64,000 nucleotides of DNA, taken from NCBI GenBank assembly GCA_037783415.1, contig JAZGTN010000007.1, forward strand, positions 255,501 through 319,500, written 5' to 3'. The position numbers and the translations under genes are program-made. This DNA is from Leptasterias polaris (taxonomy: Eukaryota; Echinodermata; Asteroidea; Forcipulatida; Asteriidae). Under the pieces are notes generated by a model. It was given only the letters and a program-made list of their open reading frames with translations, was not told the DNA's origin and made no database searches. This document shows, piece after piece, positions 24,251 to 36,947 of the stretch; position 1 is the stretch's first letter; every line of letters starts with the position of its first letter.

Positions 24251-25486
24251 TTTGAAGGGAATATTTTCCTCAAAATGTTATATACATGTATTATCAACAT
24301 GTTTCTTACAAAGTGAACTTTTATGGTCACTAATTGTTTGAGTAATTAAATTTAGTTAAGAGTATAACGGTGAAATTGTTAATTCTTTTCTTCAAAAAGC
24401 ATGTTTGACGCACTTTTAATAACTCGATTAACTTTTTAACTTGTTGTGAATTATCAACATTTCTCTTCTGAGCTGTAACATTGTTACACCAAGGACATCA
24501 ATTATTACGAATGAAGGCAAATTAAATTACAAAAGTACAACACCATTACGAAGGAAAGTAAATTACAGTACAAAAATAGAACATCATTACGAAGGAAAGT
24601 AAATTACAGTACACAAAAACAACAATAAAATAGGCGCTTCAAATGGAAATTATACACAAAATTGGAACAGCCCACAAATGGATTCATAACAAAATTGTTT
24701 TTTGTTTGAGCAACATTATTGTTTTTTTCAATCACCGAGTCACAAACATCAGCTGTTAATTTTTGAATGTAATTTGTTTCTTTGTTTCGTGTTTGAGTTT
24801 ATCAGTGACAACACGAACTTAAATTTCGTCGGTGGCAGAATTAAAAAGGTAAATATTAAGTCCTATTTCTGTAAATGCAGCCCTACTTTAAGTTGTGTGA
24901 AAATTTTTTTTGCCTTTTGTTAAATAAATAAGCACCTGTCATAAAGACATGCACTTGTTTTATTTAAAATACAAGTTTTCCGAATACGTAGTTCGTACAT
25001 TCTTTATTCTTATTTAAAATAACTAGAAATATCACATAGTTAGTAAGTATAAATGTAAACGGAGTATATAAAAAATAAGGTTATACCCTTCGTCGTTAAA
25101 AACATCCCATCTTTTTCAGCAGTTTTCTTTCCGAATTCATTTTTTTTTTAATCATAAATATTTTCAGATGATAATTGGGCAATGTTGGGCTCTTTGAGTT
25201 GAATGCATTTTCACAAGTTTAACTGGGCCTTGTAAACACGGGGCAATTTTTACATGCAACTTTGAACCAACTGTTTAGCATGATAGAAACTCTTCATTGA
25301 CCCAGGGACACACAGTCTGTTGCCGTCTAAAAGAACATGATTTGAAAACTGAAATGAGATTGTTCTGTGGCCACGCAAGATATAAAAAATGACGAACACG
25401 GGCGATATATCTTTTGCCCTCAAAATATTTCACTCTTGACTGATCCAAGACCATTATTTAAAAAAGGCGTGCACTAAAGATGCATG
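24251..25486. other. Intergenic; short tandem repeat at 24544-24620
   Basis: A unit of about 41 bp (CATTACGAAGGAAAGTAAATT) is repeated near 24544 and 24585. Otherwise AT-rich unique sequence. The minus-strand 3' UTR of gene A should lie just below 25487. Confidence 0.4.
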
Positions 25487-28400
25487 CTAATAATACCCTT
25501 GGGTTATGTTGTTGGACGTCGGTGCAGCTCCATGCAACTCCATCAAATTAATGCCACGACCGTATCGGTTTTTCGTCAGATCGCCAGGATGTGAACCTAG
25601 ATCACCCAAACGTGATGGACTAGTTTCATTATGATAGGCGCCATTATGTTGGTTCACATGACGACTAGATCCAGTATAGAAACCCTCTTGGTGCTCGTTA
25701 CCACGGTAACTCTCTCTTCCGTCAACAACCATAGCTCGTTCGTTGCCATGATAACCTTTCATGCTCCCTTGACCAGTGGCCGATGCCCTTGGGATAACGT
25801 AATTTGTCCCCTTTCCCCTAGTGCTGGAACCCCCTTGTTGACCATACATCACTTCTTGTGGATGATGTTGAAACTGTTGTTGACCCTGGTATACAGGCTC
25901 CCTATTGAAGAATTCTTCGTCGTAGGGACCACGAATACCGCGTTGTTGTGATTGGTTACGGGTCTGACGTCGTTTTGGGCTGTCATCAACCGCCTATTAA
26001 TTAAAAGATATAACAATGAAGATTAATTCAAATGATTGTCCGATTTTAGGCTTTGTATGTTGAAGTATCGATACACGATGTCATACAGTGTTTGTTATAA
26101 AGACAGATCTGATCTCAGTCGGGATTATTGGCAATTAAGTCAAGTCCCTCTGTAGTCTACTGCAAGGCAGAAGATGAACACCGGAGGACAATTTTGTGGA
26201 ATTGAATTCTTCTCAGCCAAAACGAAACGATTGCCGTATATTGACGATGTCGATGACTCCGCAACTGTATGCAGTTAGAATGAAAGTCATTCGTGGAAAC
26301 GAATAATTATAATGTAATGAATATGGTGTTGTGAGTTGTGACAGTTTTTGTGGACCAGAAATGGAAATGCAGCCGGAACATGGCAATGTAAGCCAAAAAG
26401 ATGGCACTGGTGCCGAAAATGGCAATGACAGCCGGGGATAAATGGCACTTGTGTCGAAAAATGGCAGTCATCTGGAAACAAATTGCACTAGTGCCGAAAA
26501 ATGGCAATGCCAGCCGAACAAATGGCACCGGTGCCGAAAATGGCAATGGCAGCTGAAAAAGATGGTACCGATGCCGAAAAATGGCAATGTAAGCCGAAAG
26601 AGTCACAAAGCACAGAAGAAGACGATTGTGGATCAACAAATGACGCGACCTTCTGAATATGCCAATAAGACAATTACAATTGGGTAAACAAAAAAAGGGG
26701 AAGCCGATGTGTGCCTGAAAGACCCATTTGGCGCATAGGGTAGTCCCCCTGGTGTTTTCAATTCATTGCATTATGTGAATCTTAAAAACTCTTTAGATGA
26801 TTTTAGGGTGTCGGACTTCTGTACGAGAGGAAAAAGAGTGTGTTGAAGTGTTATATCCTCAGACCAATGCATTGGCAATAAGTGCATACACATTAAACCA
26901 ATAATATACCTGGGTAAACAATACATTTCTTACCGGATTATCATCGGAACCAGACAATCCAATAACGCAGTTCCAAATGATTATGAAGAAAAGAATACAA
27001 AGTGCCAATAGTGCCTCAAGGCCTGTCAAGATCGTTCCCAATGATGGTGGGGTTTTCGAACCCGATAATGCGTCATACGCAACAGCCTCTGTGTAGGTAT
27101 TGTACCCGGAGAGCGCTGCACAAGCCAAGCAGCACAGCAATAGAACGAGATTCAACATCAAAGTGAAGAATTTCTGGTGAGAGAAGAAAAATACACGTAA
27201 ACCATTAACAAATAACATTAAATGTGACGTCAGATATTCTTGCTAACTCAAAGCAAACCTTTCTATAGAGGGCGCGGTTGCTAGTACCGTTAAACTGCCG
27301 TTCTTGTAGTACCATGTGTTTTGTGCTAAGCCCAATGTAATAATTGACACAGGTTTGAAATCCCGCATTACACAATTACATATAACCCTTTGGTTCTAAA
27401 GTTCCTTGTTACTACACTTTACACCGTTTACTGTATCGACTAGTCGACTCACACGCATGATAAACATCCCTCTTAACCACAGTAATCTTGTTACTACACT
27501 TTACACCGTTTACTGTATCGACTAGTCGACTCACACGCATGATAAACATCCCTCTTAACCACAGTAATCTTGTTACTACACTTTACACCGTTTACTGTAT
27601 CGACTAGTCGACTCACACGCATGATAAACATCCCTCTTAACCACAGTAATCTTGTTACTACACTTTACACCGTTTACTGTATCGACTAGTCGACTCACAC
27701 GCATGATAAACATCCCTCTTAACCACAGTAATCTTGTTACTACACTTTACACCGTTTACTGTATCGACTAGTCGACTCACACGCATGATAAACATCCCTC
27801 TTAACCACAGTAATCTTGTTACTACACTTTACACCGTTTACTGTATCGACTAGTCGACTCACACGCATGATAAACATCCCTCTTAACCACAGTAATCTTG
27901 TTACTACACTTTACACCGTTTACTGTATCGACTAGTCGACTCACACGCATGATAAACATCCCTCTTAACCACAGTAATCTTGTTACTACACTTTACACCG
28001 TTTACTGTATCGACTAGTCGACTCACACGCATGATAAACATCCCTCTTAACCACAGTAATCTTGTTACTACACTTTACACCGTTTACTGTATCGACTAGT
28101 CGACTCACACGCATGATAAACCTCCCTCTTAACCACAGTAATCTTGTTATTATCAATATAAAAGCTTCTTTTTGTTACAGCTTGAATGGCTTCTGAGTGG
28201 CACCCCGTAAAAAGAGAATGGATAGTGATATTGCCAACGTAGGACTAGATAGCTCAGGCGGGAGGTCGCTGGTTCAAGTCCCACTCTAACATTCTTTGTT
28301 CAACCCAAAATTAATACAAAAACTCAATAAGTATTTTCTACAGATCTACTTTTATGACTAGGGGAGTTAACCCATGCCTTTTATGCATTTCGCTCGATGA

Positions 28401-29841
28401 ATTTATGTTATTATGTAAAGGGAGTCCAACAAAGACAAATGCTCCTTAAAAATATTATGCATGACTTTAATTTAGCTTATTGTAACTTACCAGAGGTTTG
28501 TTCCAGCAACAGCTCAGGAACAGCTGAAATAACCCACTAAAGACGGCCTGGAATTTATACAAATCAAATTTATCAAATTTATACCATCATCTCGGCTGTT
28601 TATGGAAATAATTTCAATTTGTGTCATTTACAGTTGCAATTAATGGGAAAATATGTTTGGGAAGTATGACGAATCCGACCACTACTTGCACTTGTTTGAT
28701 AACAATAATAATAATAATAAGAGGATTACGACTTGTAGTCTTAATGGGTGAAGTTGCAGTCGGTTACCAAAATAACACAGATGACAATTCATTTAAAAGT
28801 GTTAAATACTTGTTTTCTTTTCTTTTTTCAAGTACGATCAAACTTGTGAACCGAATGACCCTTTGAAAACGTTGTTCTTTTGTTCAGTTTGTCTGTCTGT
28901 TTTATCCTTGCTGTTATTCTGTGTTGATTTTCTTGTATAGAAGCTTGGCATGATGGTTGTTTATCTGTGTGTTTGCTAGCAGCATGAACACATAAATAAT
29001 GAGGGAAAACCAGTTCTCATCTCATTGTTGATGGTGCTTCAAGCGTAAAGGAAATGTAACACAAATTAAAATTAAAACATTAAATTAAATTAAACTGAAA
29101 ACAGTCTGAAACAAACCATCACTTAATGTAAATAAAAGCATGAAAAACATGTCACAGTTTATGTCTCCAGCAAAGATTTGATAGAGTGCCGAAGGCGCAA
29201 GATGGGGAACTTGGGCTACAATGTGAAAAGTGTACTAGACGCCATTCAGCAAGAAACTCTTTTGAAGTGCAGAGAATGACCATTGCTATTCATGATATTA
29301 TGACGAAACAGTTTGCTAACTGAAATGTCGCACAAGCATAATTCACAGTTCAAAAAGAGCTCCAGTTTCACTTCTTGCTCCTTCGGCGCTCTATATTCTT
29401 TTTTCTCTATAGATAGGTTGCAATATGACGTAAATCGGCCATCTTTACGGGCAATTTGGAACAAACAGTCATGCGTTACGCGTGAGAACTGCGTGCAGCA
29501 CGCGCACATTTCACCAAACTCATTACGTGATTGGTTAGTGAACGACGCGGCTGCGTTAATAATTTGAGCGCCTGCAAGCCAAAATGCGATTTGCCCGTAA
29601 AGATGGCGTCTACTGGGAACTATCTATTGTCTATCTACAAAAAGTAACATAAATGGCAACTTACTACTCCGCCTGTCCAGACAGCAACATAATAGTTGTA
29701 TTCTACTACTTTACCTCCGAGGCATTTGTAGTAACAAGCGACCCACGTCCCAACTAAACCACTGCCCATAATAATACACAGCAATGCTAGTGGGATCAGA
29801 CAGATCATGGACGGTTGGTTCTTGTTTCCTGATACACACAT
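25487..29841 (-). CDS. Gene A: four-pass membrane protein, CD20-like (MS4A/TMEM176-like), long tail
   Basis: Exons on the minus strand: 29841-29665 (donor GTAAGT), 28547-28491 (57 nt), 27173-26934 and 25993-25487, all phase 0; 326 residues. The chosen ATG follows a pyrimidine-rich acceptor (CCTGAGCAG); an in-frame ATG at 29886 is possible if that site is unused. TM1 is about residues 12-36. TM2 is about 50-73, beginning at VWTGGV. TM3 is about 79-105 and TM4 about 125-150. The 168-residue cytoplasmic tail is rich in Gly, Gln, His and Arg, with a basic KRRQTR at its start. Exon order, phase and the W-x-G motif match genes B, C and D. CD20-like proteins are surface or endosomal membrane adaptors or channel components; the role here is unknown. 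The third exon's neighbouring introns hold two tandem arrays. Confidence 0.8.
26360..26610 (-). repeat. Degenerate 40-bp minisatellite in an intron of gene A
   Basis: TGGCAATG-type words recur at 26381, 26420, 26462, 26502, 26541 and 26582, each followed by an AGCCGAA- and then a GGTGCCGAAAA-type block. Because the units keep few stops, frames stay open on both strands; these are not taken as genes. Confidence 0.8.
27405..28150. repeat. 82-bp satellite, nine nearly identical units
   Basis: Units start at 27405 and every 82 bp to 28061, with a stub at 28143. I see only one base difference among the full units (CATCCCTC to CCTCCCTC in the last). Each unit carries the 10-bp palindrome CGACTAGTCG. 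The array lies in the intron between coding exons 2 and 3 of gene A. There are no variable spacers, so it is not a CRISPR array. Confidence 0.97.
28232..28290 (+). repeat. tRNA-like SINE remnant
   Basis: GATAGCTCAGGCGGGAGG followed by TGGTTCAAGTCCCACTC gives A-box- and B-box-like elements, but the acceptor and anticodon stems are absent, so it is not a functional tRNA gene. Confidence 0.35.
29409..29627 (-). mobile_element. MITE family TAGATAG, complete copy
   Basis: 219 bp in reverse orientation. Ends read ATAGATAGG and CTATCTAT, with internal matching blocks CCATCTTTACGGGCAA on both sides. Boundaries fit a TA target duplication. It lies about 40 bp from the coding exon 1 end of gene A. Confidence 0.85.
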
Positions 29842-32032
29842 CTTGCTGCTCAGGAGACAGGTAAGTTTAATACTGAAGAATGACAACGTGAACTTCTAGA
29901 AGGTCTGGTCGGTTAAATCTAGCAGGTTCCGTAAAAGATGATACAAAACTTTTATGCTGTTGTGACTGGTTCAATACACGTTCTGTTCATCAAGCAGCCA
30001 TGTTTATTATGTGTCTTTACGCTATTACTGCAGTGGTTCTGTGCCAGTTTGGGAGGTGCCTTTACGGTATAATAACGATGATATTTGACAAAGAATTCTT
30101 CATAACGATACGAATGAATGAGTGTGAAAGAAACAACTTGCTGGGGGGTTTTAAAAGTAAACGGCTTTTTCATGTCTAGATATCAAGAAGCAATTTGTAG
30201 GATTTGAAACTTTGCATGGCGACGATACAATTAAGTGGGGTTTGCGGAGACACCGTGTAATAAATATCTTTTGATCTGTCTGAGAAGAAGCAGTGATTTA
30301 AGAACTCTAACCACTGGTTCTTTTCAGGTCCACCATAACTCACAAAGAGGGATTTATGACATGGTGTCTCTGCAAACCTCACTTGATTGAAGAAGCACTA
30401 TGTACATGCATTTGTGCTCTGAACTTCATAATAGCATTCAATGCATACATGCAACAGCCGTAGCTCAAATGCTAGTATTGATGGCCTGAACTTTTACGCG
30501 TGACTGCCCCTAAAAATGTTTGACAATAAAAGGATGTGGGCATGGTTCGTACACTTTCTGAGTCACAATTATCATGCAAATGAAAGCTCGATCAATTCCA
30601 AAACACCATTCAAGAGGTATCGGTAGGTCAAGGGTTAAACCAAAGCTATGGAAAGCTTTCTGTGACATGAGAGGGGATATGGCTCATTTATTTACATTCG
30701 AACAACACCCAAACAGTATTTCAGTCTGGTTTCTGCTCAATTGATACATTTACACATGAAATAGAAACCAAGTGACTCATTAGGTGAACCTATTCTGTTT
30801 TTCTTATTTGTTGTTTCTGTCTTTCTATTAGTTGGGGTGGTGGGACAGGGTGGGGCAGTAATAATTATATATGAACTTTGCCCAACTGTCTTGCTAAAGA
30901 TTGTTTATTGTTCATTAATTTACTTATTGATTGACTGATTTTTTTATTTATTTAAATATTTATTTATCTTAGGTTTATTTATTTATTTATTTGGGTTTTT
31001 TCCAAATATTAATTTCGTTGTTATCGAAGAATTTCTGTATACATTTTCTTAATGTTTTATTGATTTATAAATGCATGTATTTTACTCGTGTGCCAATTTC
31101 AAGTTTTGATTAGCAGTCGAGTTGCAGTGTTTGAGTACACTTTTGTTAATCCTGAGCAACTTGATATGGGCCACTATTTTGTATACCGCATGTGTTGTTG
31201 TTGGGGTTTTTTTTGGGGGGGGGGGGGGGGTTTGGGGGGGTGACCGAATAAACAATAATGATAATAATATTGTTTAATTAAAATGATTATTTTATGTCTG
31301 AGTTTAATATTTGCAGATTGTCGTGTATTTTAAGGAACTCGCTTGATAATATAAACTTTCACCCCTAATTGAAAAAAGGGAGAGATTTTTTCTTTTACTA
31401 ATAACCGTAATAATTAGTTTAATACATTCAAGAACAGTATCCATAAAGTAACTTTAGAAAGATAATAATAGGGAAAGAGGAATATAGGCCCAATGAAGTG
31501 AAACCTTTATTTATGTACACAAATCCATCCTTTGTATAATGTTTTTATACTGACATTCTTGACATTTTATACTAATAATTGTTTCAGGTGACTGCATGGA
31601 ACTACACAGTGTTAGGTCAGGATAAACTCACGCACCGGATTGAAGTAAACAATCTGAGTGCCAACAGTTCTTATAAGACATTAACTTCTTAATTATGTAC
31701 ACATTATTTTGACGGTTTTTTTTGACAAAAGATAGCCCAATATTTCCAGAATAGATTGATGGTTAAGACAGCATGATAATTATATGCATATTGAATTAAT
31801 CGCCGGAGAATTTCCATATTATGTACATTGATCTTACGTGCCACCCTTCCCCAAAATAAATTAATAAACAAATATATTGTAAAAAATATAATGATAGTAA
31901 TACAAACTTACCCCATTAAAAAAAACAGTAATAATAATAAGTAAATAAATCAAATAAATTTTTTTTAAATAAAAATATTTATATATATATCTAATAAATG
32001 AATAATGACCCTAAAACAAACCTAAGAAAGTT
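29842..32032. other. Interval between genes A and B
   Basis: Apart from the MITE at 30233-30384, I see no gene. Position 29879-29886 would hold upstream sequence of gene A. A G-rich stretch at 31201-31240 could form a G-quadruplex on the plus strand. 31860-32000 is low-complexity AT. Confidence 0.4.
30233..30384. mobile_element. 152-bp MITE
   Basis: Ends AAGTGGGGTTTGCGGAGACA and the inverse TGTCTCTGCAAACCTCACTT form terminal inverted repeats of about 24 bp with three mismatches. The interior has no coding capacity. Confidence 0.8.
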
Positions 32033-32042
32033 TTTATTTATT
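32033..32042 (-). terminator. Candidate polyadenylation signals of gene B
   Basis: Two overlapping AATAAA hexamers on the minus strand, about 40 nt after the gene B stop codon. No other feature explains them, but AATAAA is common in AT-rich DNA. Confidence 0.4.
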
Positions 32043-32079
32043 TTTCAACTTATAATTTGGGTAATGTCATTTCGTCACA

Positions 32080-34571
32080 TCACAGCTGAGATTGCCTTAC
32101 AGTCCACTCAGTCCCACTCACTCGCCGAGTCCTTTCATCTTGTGGATTGTAATAGCGCCACCATTGTCGATCAGCAGTAGTCACGGATGCGAACCGTGGC
32201 CCACCTGTTGGGTGTCTAGGTATTTCCCGCCTTGGGTCCCATGATGAGTATTTAGGCAGGTTGAATGAGACACGAGTAGGTAGAGGGGGGTGTGGTTGGC
32301 GATCATAGCTTGTGGCTTGTTGGAGTGGATGTATTGATGCCGAGGTGACGAAGCGGGATGGTCGAGGTAGGGAAGCTGTTCGGAAAGCTCTAACGAAGGC
32401 TGGAGTTTCTTGCTCTTCGATTTGAATCTCATCACTGATTGGATCTCTGTAAATCTTGTCGTCCTCAAGGACCTGTTTGTAAATTAGATTTATTTATTGT
32501 TTGTTTTGGGGTTTCTCATTTGCGTCACTTTGCAAAGCCAAAAGAAGACCACTAAATTTTACAGTGACTAAAAAAGGGGGAAATTGAGAAAGGATACGGA
32601 TCGCTATGCCTCGGACCTATCGCAGGAGAAAGGAGACATAAGTCACTGATGGCAATAAATAAGCTATTTGTAATTAAAGTTTGGAACCCCTAATGAAGTA
32701 TATTTGAAAATCTTAATTTGCTTTCAGTTGACCGAGGTGATGTATAACGGTATGGCAATAGTGATAGAACGTCATTGCTTCTGCGCACGGCTTTCGTGAC
32801 GCTCGTTCCGTCTTCTTATTGTCTTATTCTAAAAAACAAATAAACAACAAACACCAAAACAAACAAATAAGCAAATAAACAAACAAACAAACAAAATAAA
32901 AACCCATTGAAAAGTTGAGAAATGCTTACCTTTGATCGATGACGCTTGAAGGCACACGTACACGCCCACGTGACGCTTCCTATAAACACCAAGAAGCTGA
33001 AGAGCGCCATTGATGCAAACAGAGCCACGCCCAGTATTCCATAATCAAATACATCAAGAGGACGCCCTTGTGATTCGTAGAGCTGGAACTCTTTGAATGA
33101 GGCATACACAGAGAGAGTGAGGGCGGCCGAGCTGCAAAGGGCCGTGATTAACGTCAGAACAAACAACAGTGTCTCCTGGAAATATGTAAAAAGAGTACGA
33201 CATTGGTTTATATTCACAAAACGATTATTACTTGAAACAGCCTCATTTGGAAAAAACAAACAAAAGAAAATCACCGTAGCTCTTCGATTAGTTTCAAGCA
33301 AATCATTATGAGTTGCTGTCATTTGCAAAGCCCAACTCTTAATTTTATGGATCAACAAGTCACAAACCATTTAGATGGTTTGAAACATTAATCTAATAAT
33401 GAAACATTAATCTAATAATCTTAAAAAAGCTTGTGCGTTGAGCACAAGCTTTTTTCTGTTGAATTAACCATGTGAGAATGAGACTACCTCTCAGGAAACT
33501 CAAGGCACCATACTTTTTATTTGTCTTCCCAGCCTCAGTTTCGTCATATTGGTTTGTGTTGACTAAATACAAAATGAAAGCCCATTGGTGAAGTACCATA
33601 CTCGTTTATATTATGCAGAAATGTTGCAATGTCTTAACAATTCCTTGTGGCAAATAAGTATACTTACATTTTTTCTTTTCCAGTACATGCAGGATGAAAC
33701 CAATCCAAACGAGCCAACAATAACACACTGAGAATCAAAGAAAGGACTGAGTTTAGTGGGAGTTAAAACCTCAGGTATTCATGTTTTATTTGTTTCAAAT
33801 AAATTTTTCAATTAGTCAGAGGTCTATTTGAAGATTTCGGGTAGGACCTTTACATCGTCTGTTCATGATGGGCAATAGATGTCATGTCTTACCCAGAGTT
33901 TAACTACCTCAAAACCAAATCTCGAGATCGTTTATTGTTATCTTTATCATCCTTTTTGTATAGTGATTTCAAAAGAAAAAACATATTGTGACAATTATGT
34001 CAAGGGAGCTTTTATAAGTTTTCAAAATTTCAAAATAATTCCCAAATATCGAATTCCGAAATCTACCCCGCGGCAGTATACAGCAAGACAAGTTCTCAAA
34101 GAACAAATCTACACAGCAAAGTACACATGGTGTTACTACAAACTGAATATACATTGACACCTCACCATGCAATGCCTCAAAACCCAAATAACCCCAAATA
34201 TATCAATCAAAACAATTATTTTCATGGTATGTTTTTATAATTGGTATTATCCTTGGGTAGGCTGAGTGGGCGTTGTTCTAGTGGTAGGGTGTGGCTATAT
34301 AGCTCACCATTATTCCGGTCCATAATGGGGCAGCGGCATCGTTCTCAATGTCCATTTTACTGAGACATCTCTGGTAGCAAGCTACCCATAAACTTATTAA
34401 TAAGAGACCGAAAACGAGGTTGCATAGGCTTGTGTAGTTTGTACAGCTCCGATAACAACTCCATCTTCTTGATACACCTCTATTTGCATCTTCCATCATT
34501 TTGTTGTTTTGCTCTTCTTGGTCTTCTTTCCAACTCTTTCTTCCGATGACCTGTTGTGGTTTTGTCTCCAA
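32080..34571 (-). CDS. Gene B: four-pass membrane protein, CD20-like (MS4A/TMEM176-like), long tail
   Basis: Exons on the minus strand: 34571-34308 (donor GTGAGC), 33727-33668 (60 nt, GTAAGT), 33175-32930 (GTAAGC) and 32472-32080 (stop TGA), all phase 0; 320 residues. A charged N-terminus of about 45 residues precedes TM1 (about 47-67). TM2 (about 82-103) begins at PLWTGIM and is split by intron 1 exactly as in the paralogs. TM3 is about 109-135 and TM4 about 157-183. The tail of 130 residues starts acidic (EDD, EIQIEEQE) and then becomes rich in Pro, Arg and Ser, which suggests a disordered signalling or sorting segment. It neighbours gene A in the same direction, 2.2 kb away, consistent with tandem duplication. 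The weakest point is the exon 4 acceptor (TTACAAACAG), which lacks a strong pyrimidine tract. Confidence 0.8.
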
Positions 34572-34954
34572 TCGCCGTCAATACTTGTTATCTTTACGTA
34601 AAACAAAGTACACAATCTAGTTTAGACATCGACATTGAAGGGAATATAGTCCTTGCATTTTTTTTTCCAGATTACATTCATTCAAACTTTGTAGTTTTTA
34701 AAAATGAAAACATTCAGTCAAACAGGGACATTTTAATTTTTTTAATTTTGAGATGTTTTCTACATCACATTACATGACTGATCTTTCCAGATTGAAGACA
34801 GATTTTGAGGTGTCTGTTATTTTGATGGTACATCTGTTCCAGTGATCATCATTATCCATTAAGTCTTCACTATGCTCATCAAAGCTCTAGTTCAGCCTGG
34901 AATCAGTCTATAAATTGGCGCTAACTAAAAACTCACCTGGTTATTTCTACACAG

Positions 34955-35093
34955 ATTGCAGCCGTTGGTCGAGTGAAGCTAACCTGACTATGTCCTCTAT
35001 GGGATGGATAAAAGAGCCTGCTCCAAACGGGGATGTGAACCGAAAACTTGAACAGCCGAAAAGTTTTCTGCAACTTATTTCCTATACAAACAG
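34955..35093 (+). other. Possible internal exon, unknown gene
   Basis: A good acceptor (TTATTTCTACACAG) and donor (GTAACG) flank 139 bp. It is open in one frame (45 codons, 2 nt in and 2 nt out) and contains MSSMGWIKEP and ends in LQLISYTN. It reads like a cytoplasmic N-terminal segment. The phase does not fit the next candidate exon at 36808, so no gene model can be built. Confidence 0.25.
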
Positions 35094-36249
35094 GTAACGT
35101 CGCATCCATTTATGCTTTTAATAATATTTGCATATTAGAGTAGTTAAGTTGCTTAGTATTTTTAGTGATTTGGTGTCATTGTGAGAAGTAACATCCTAGG
35201 CTTGTAGCTTCTGCTTACGAACAAATCACAATATTCGCAGAAAAGATGTCCCTTACTTATTTGGTGTTTAATTGAACTTGAAACAACCGTTCATAAAACA
35301 TGGCGTACGGAAGGGCTGTTTAGAATCGTTCAGACTGTGATCAAACTTCGCTTAGTATCACAACAATCCCAGAAGCAACGACCTTTAATAATTCACAAAG
35401 ATTGGTTAGCACTACAAACACAAGAGTGCATTGAGCTGTAACCACCAAAGCTTGTTTGGATTTGTTTGGTTTGTATACTTTTAAAATATCCTCATCATTT
35501 CTTTTGTAATAAATTATAACCAATCACAACTTGATTGTGATACACAGCGGTGTACTGCATACTGAGTATACACTGACTGCAGTAAGTTGTGCACTGGTAG
35601 TGGTGGGAAACATAAGTTTCTCATGTGGAAACTCTTGACGTCATTGCAGTGTCAAGGTTACCACTGCTTCAGATACCGTTGTATAACGCTATAATGACAA
35701 CCAGGGAAGTGAAGAGAAACTGAGAAAGAAAAACCCAACTGCTAAGCAGTAAACAATTTATAAATAACTGCTAAGCAAACGAAAGGCCGGATACCAGTCA
35801 CAATCAATGTATTTTACATTACATGTTGGCTGGTTGCTCTGTGCTTAATTCGCCCTTATGAATTCGGCCCAGAACCTTTTCAGAACATTATTTTTTATGT
35901 TTACCTGAATCTCGTACAAAAACGCGGCTATAATTTATACGGTTTCATAATTTAGAATGAATGAAAAAAGGGACTTTATAATACACCTGTTCCTAAACGT
36001 CTCCATGTTTGAGGTCTATTTGAGTGCACCTCGCCTACTCAGGAAAAATTAATACGGCAAGCGAAACCACGAGACTCTTTTTATAATAAAAAGGAGAGCA
36101 TTATTTTGGTTGAAGGTCAAAGTAAATATCCAATTACTAACGCTTGATGTACTTTAGGCTTTTACATTTCATGACAAAATTTAAAACTCATTTGTAAAAA
36201 TGTTTTACTTGCTAAGCAAGAGAAATAATACATTGGAGTGTAAATACAC

Positions 36250-36282
<33 letters not shown>

Positions 36283-36807
36283 TATTGTATCGACTTTTCA
36301 ATAATTAACAAATTGTAACGAAAAATACAATGTAATTTGAAACTTGTGTAATTTTCTCCTAATTGAGAGAACCCAATTTCGTCTTTTTATCTAGTTTATT
36401 TTTGTATTATTCTATTCTGTTCACATGTTAATAGGAGATCCTATGGTATACAGATAGCGCCCTCAACTTTGTCGTCAAATTTTTCTGAAGTTGCACTATT
36501 TCGCTGGTTCTAAAATTAATTTGTATTCATTAACATACTTTTTAAACTGTTGCTTTATTTATTCTAAAGCTATTTTAAACATCACAAACCATTTGTAAAA
36601 ATCGATGTTTTAAATTCTGTTTAATCTGAAACATTGAAGATAAAAGAAAATATACCCAGTTTGTTGGATCATAAAGTGTTATTTTAGGTAATTCGACCAC
36701 TCCCGTTTTCGATAAATATGATGTCATCATTTCCCTTCCGATGCGCTGTAAATGTCAAAGTATATTTATTACCAAGCAGCAATCCAATGCTTGTTATTAT
36801 TCTTCAG

Positions 36808-36947
36808 CTATTATTTATTTCCACTTTGGGTTCGGAGATAGTTCAATCATGTTTGTCTCTCCGGCATTACAAATCTGGATCTTGAATGTCAAGGAGTCCG
36901 GGGATCAGACAGTGCGCAGCGGGAGCCTTGGGGGACGGCGGAGCTAG
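36808..36947 (+). other. Possible terminal exon, unknown gene
   Basis: Acceptor TTATTATTCTTCAG is followed by 45 open codons to TAG. The codons are GC-richer than the flanks and the end is SGSLGGRRS. Needs a preceding exon ending in phase 1. Confidence 0.2.

Noticed and set aside
27405..28150. CRISPR-like direct repeat array
   Set aside because: Units are contiguous with no variable spacers, and the context is a eukaryotic intron.
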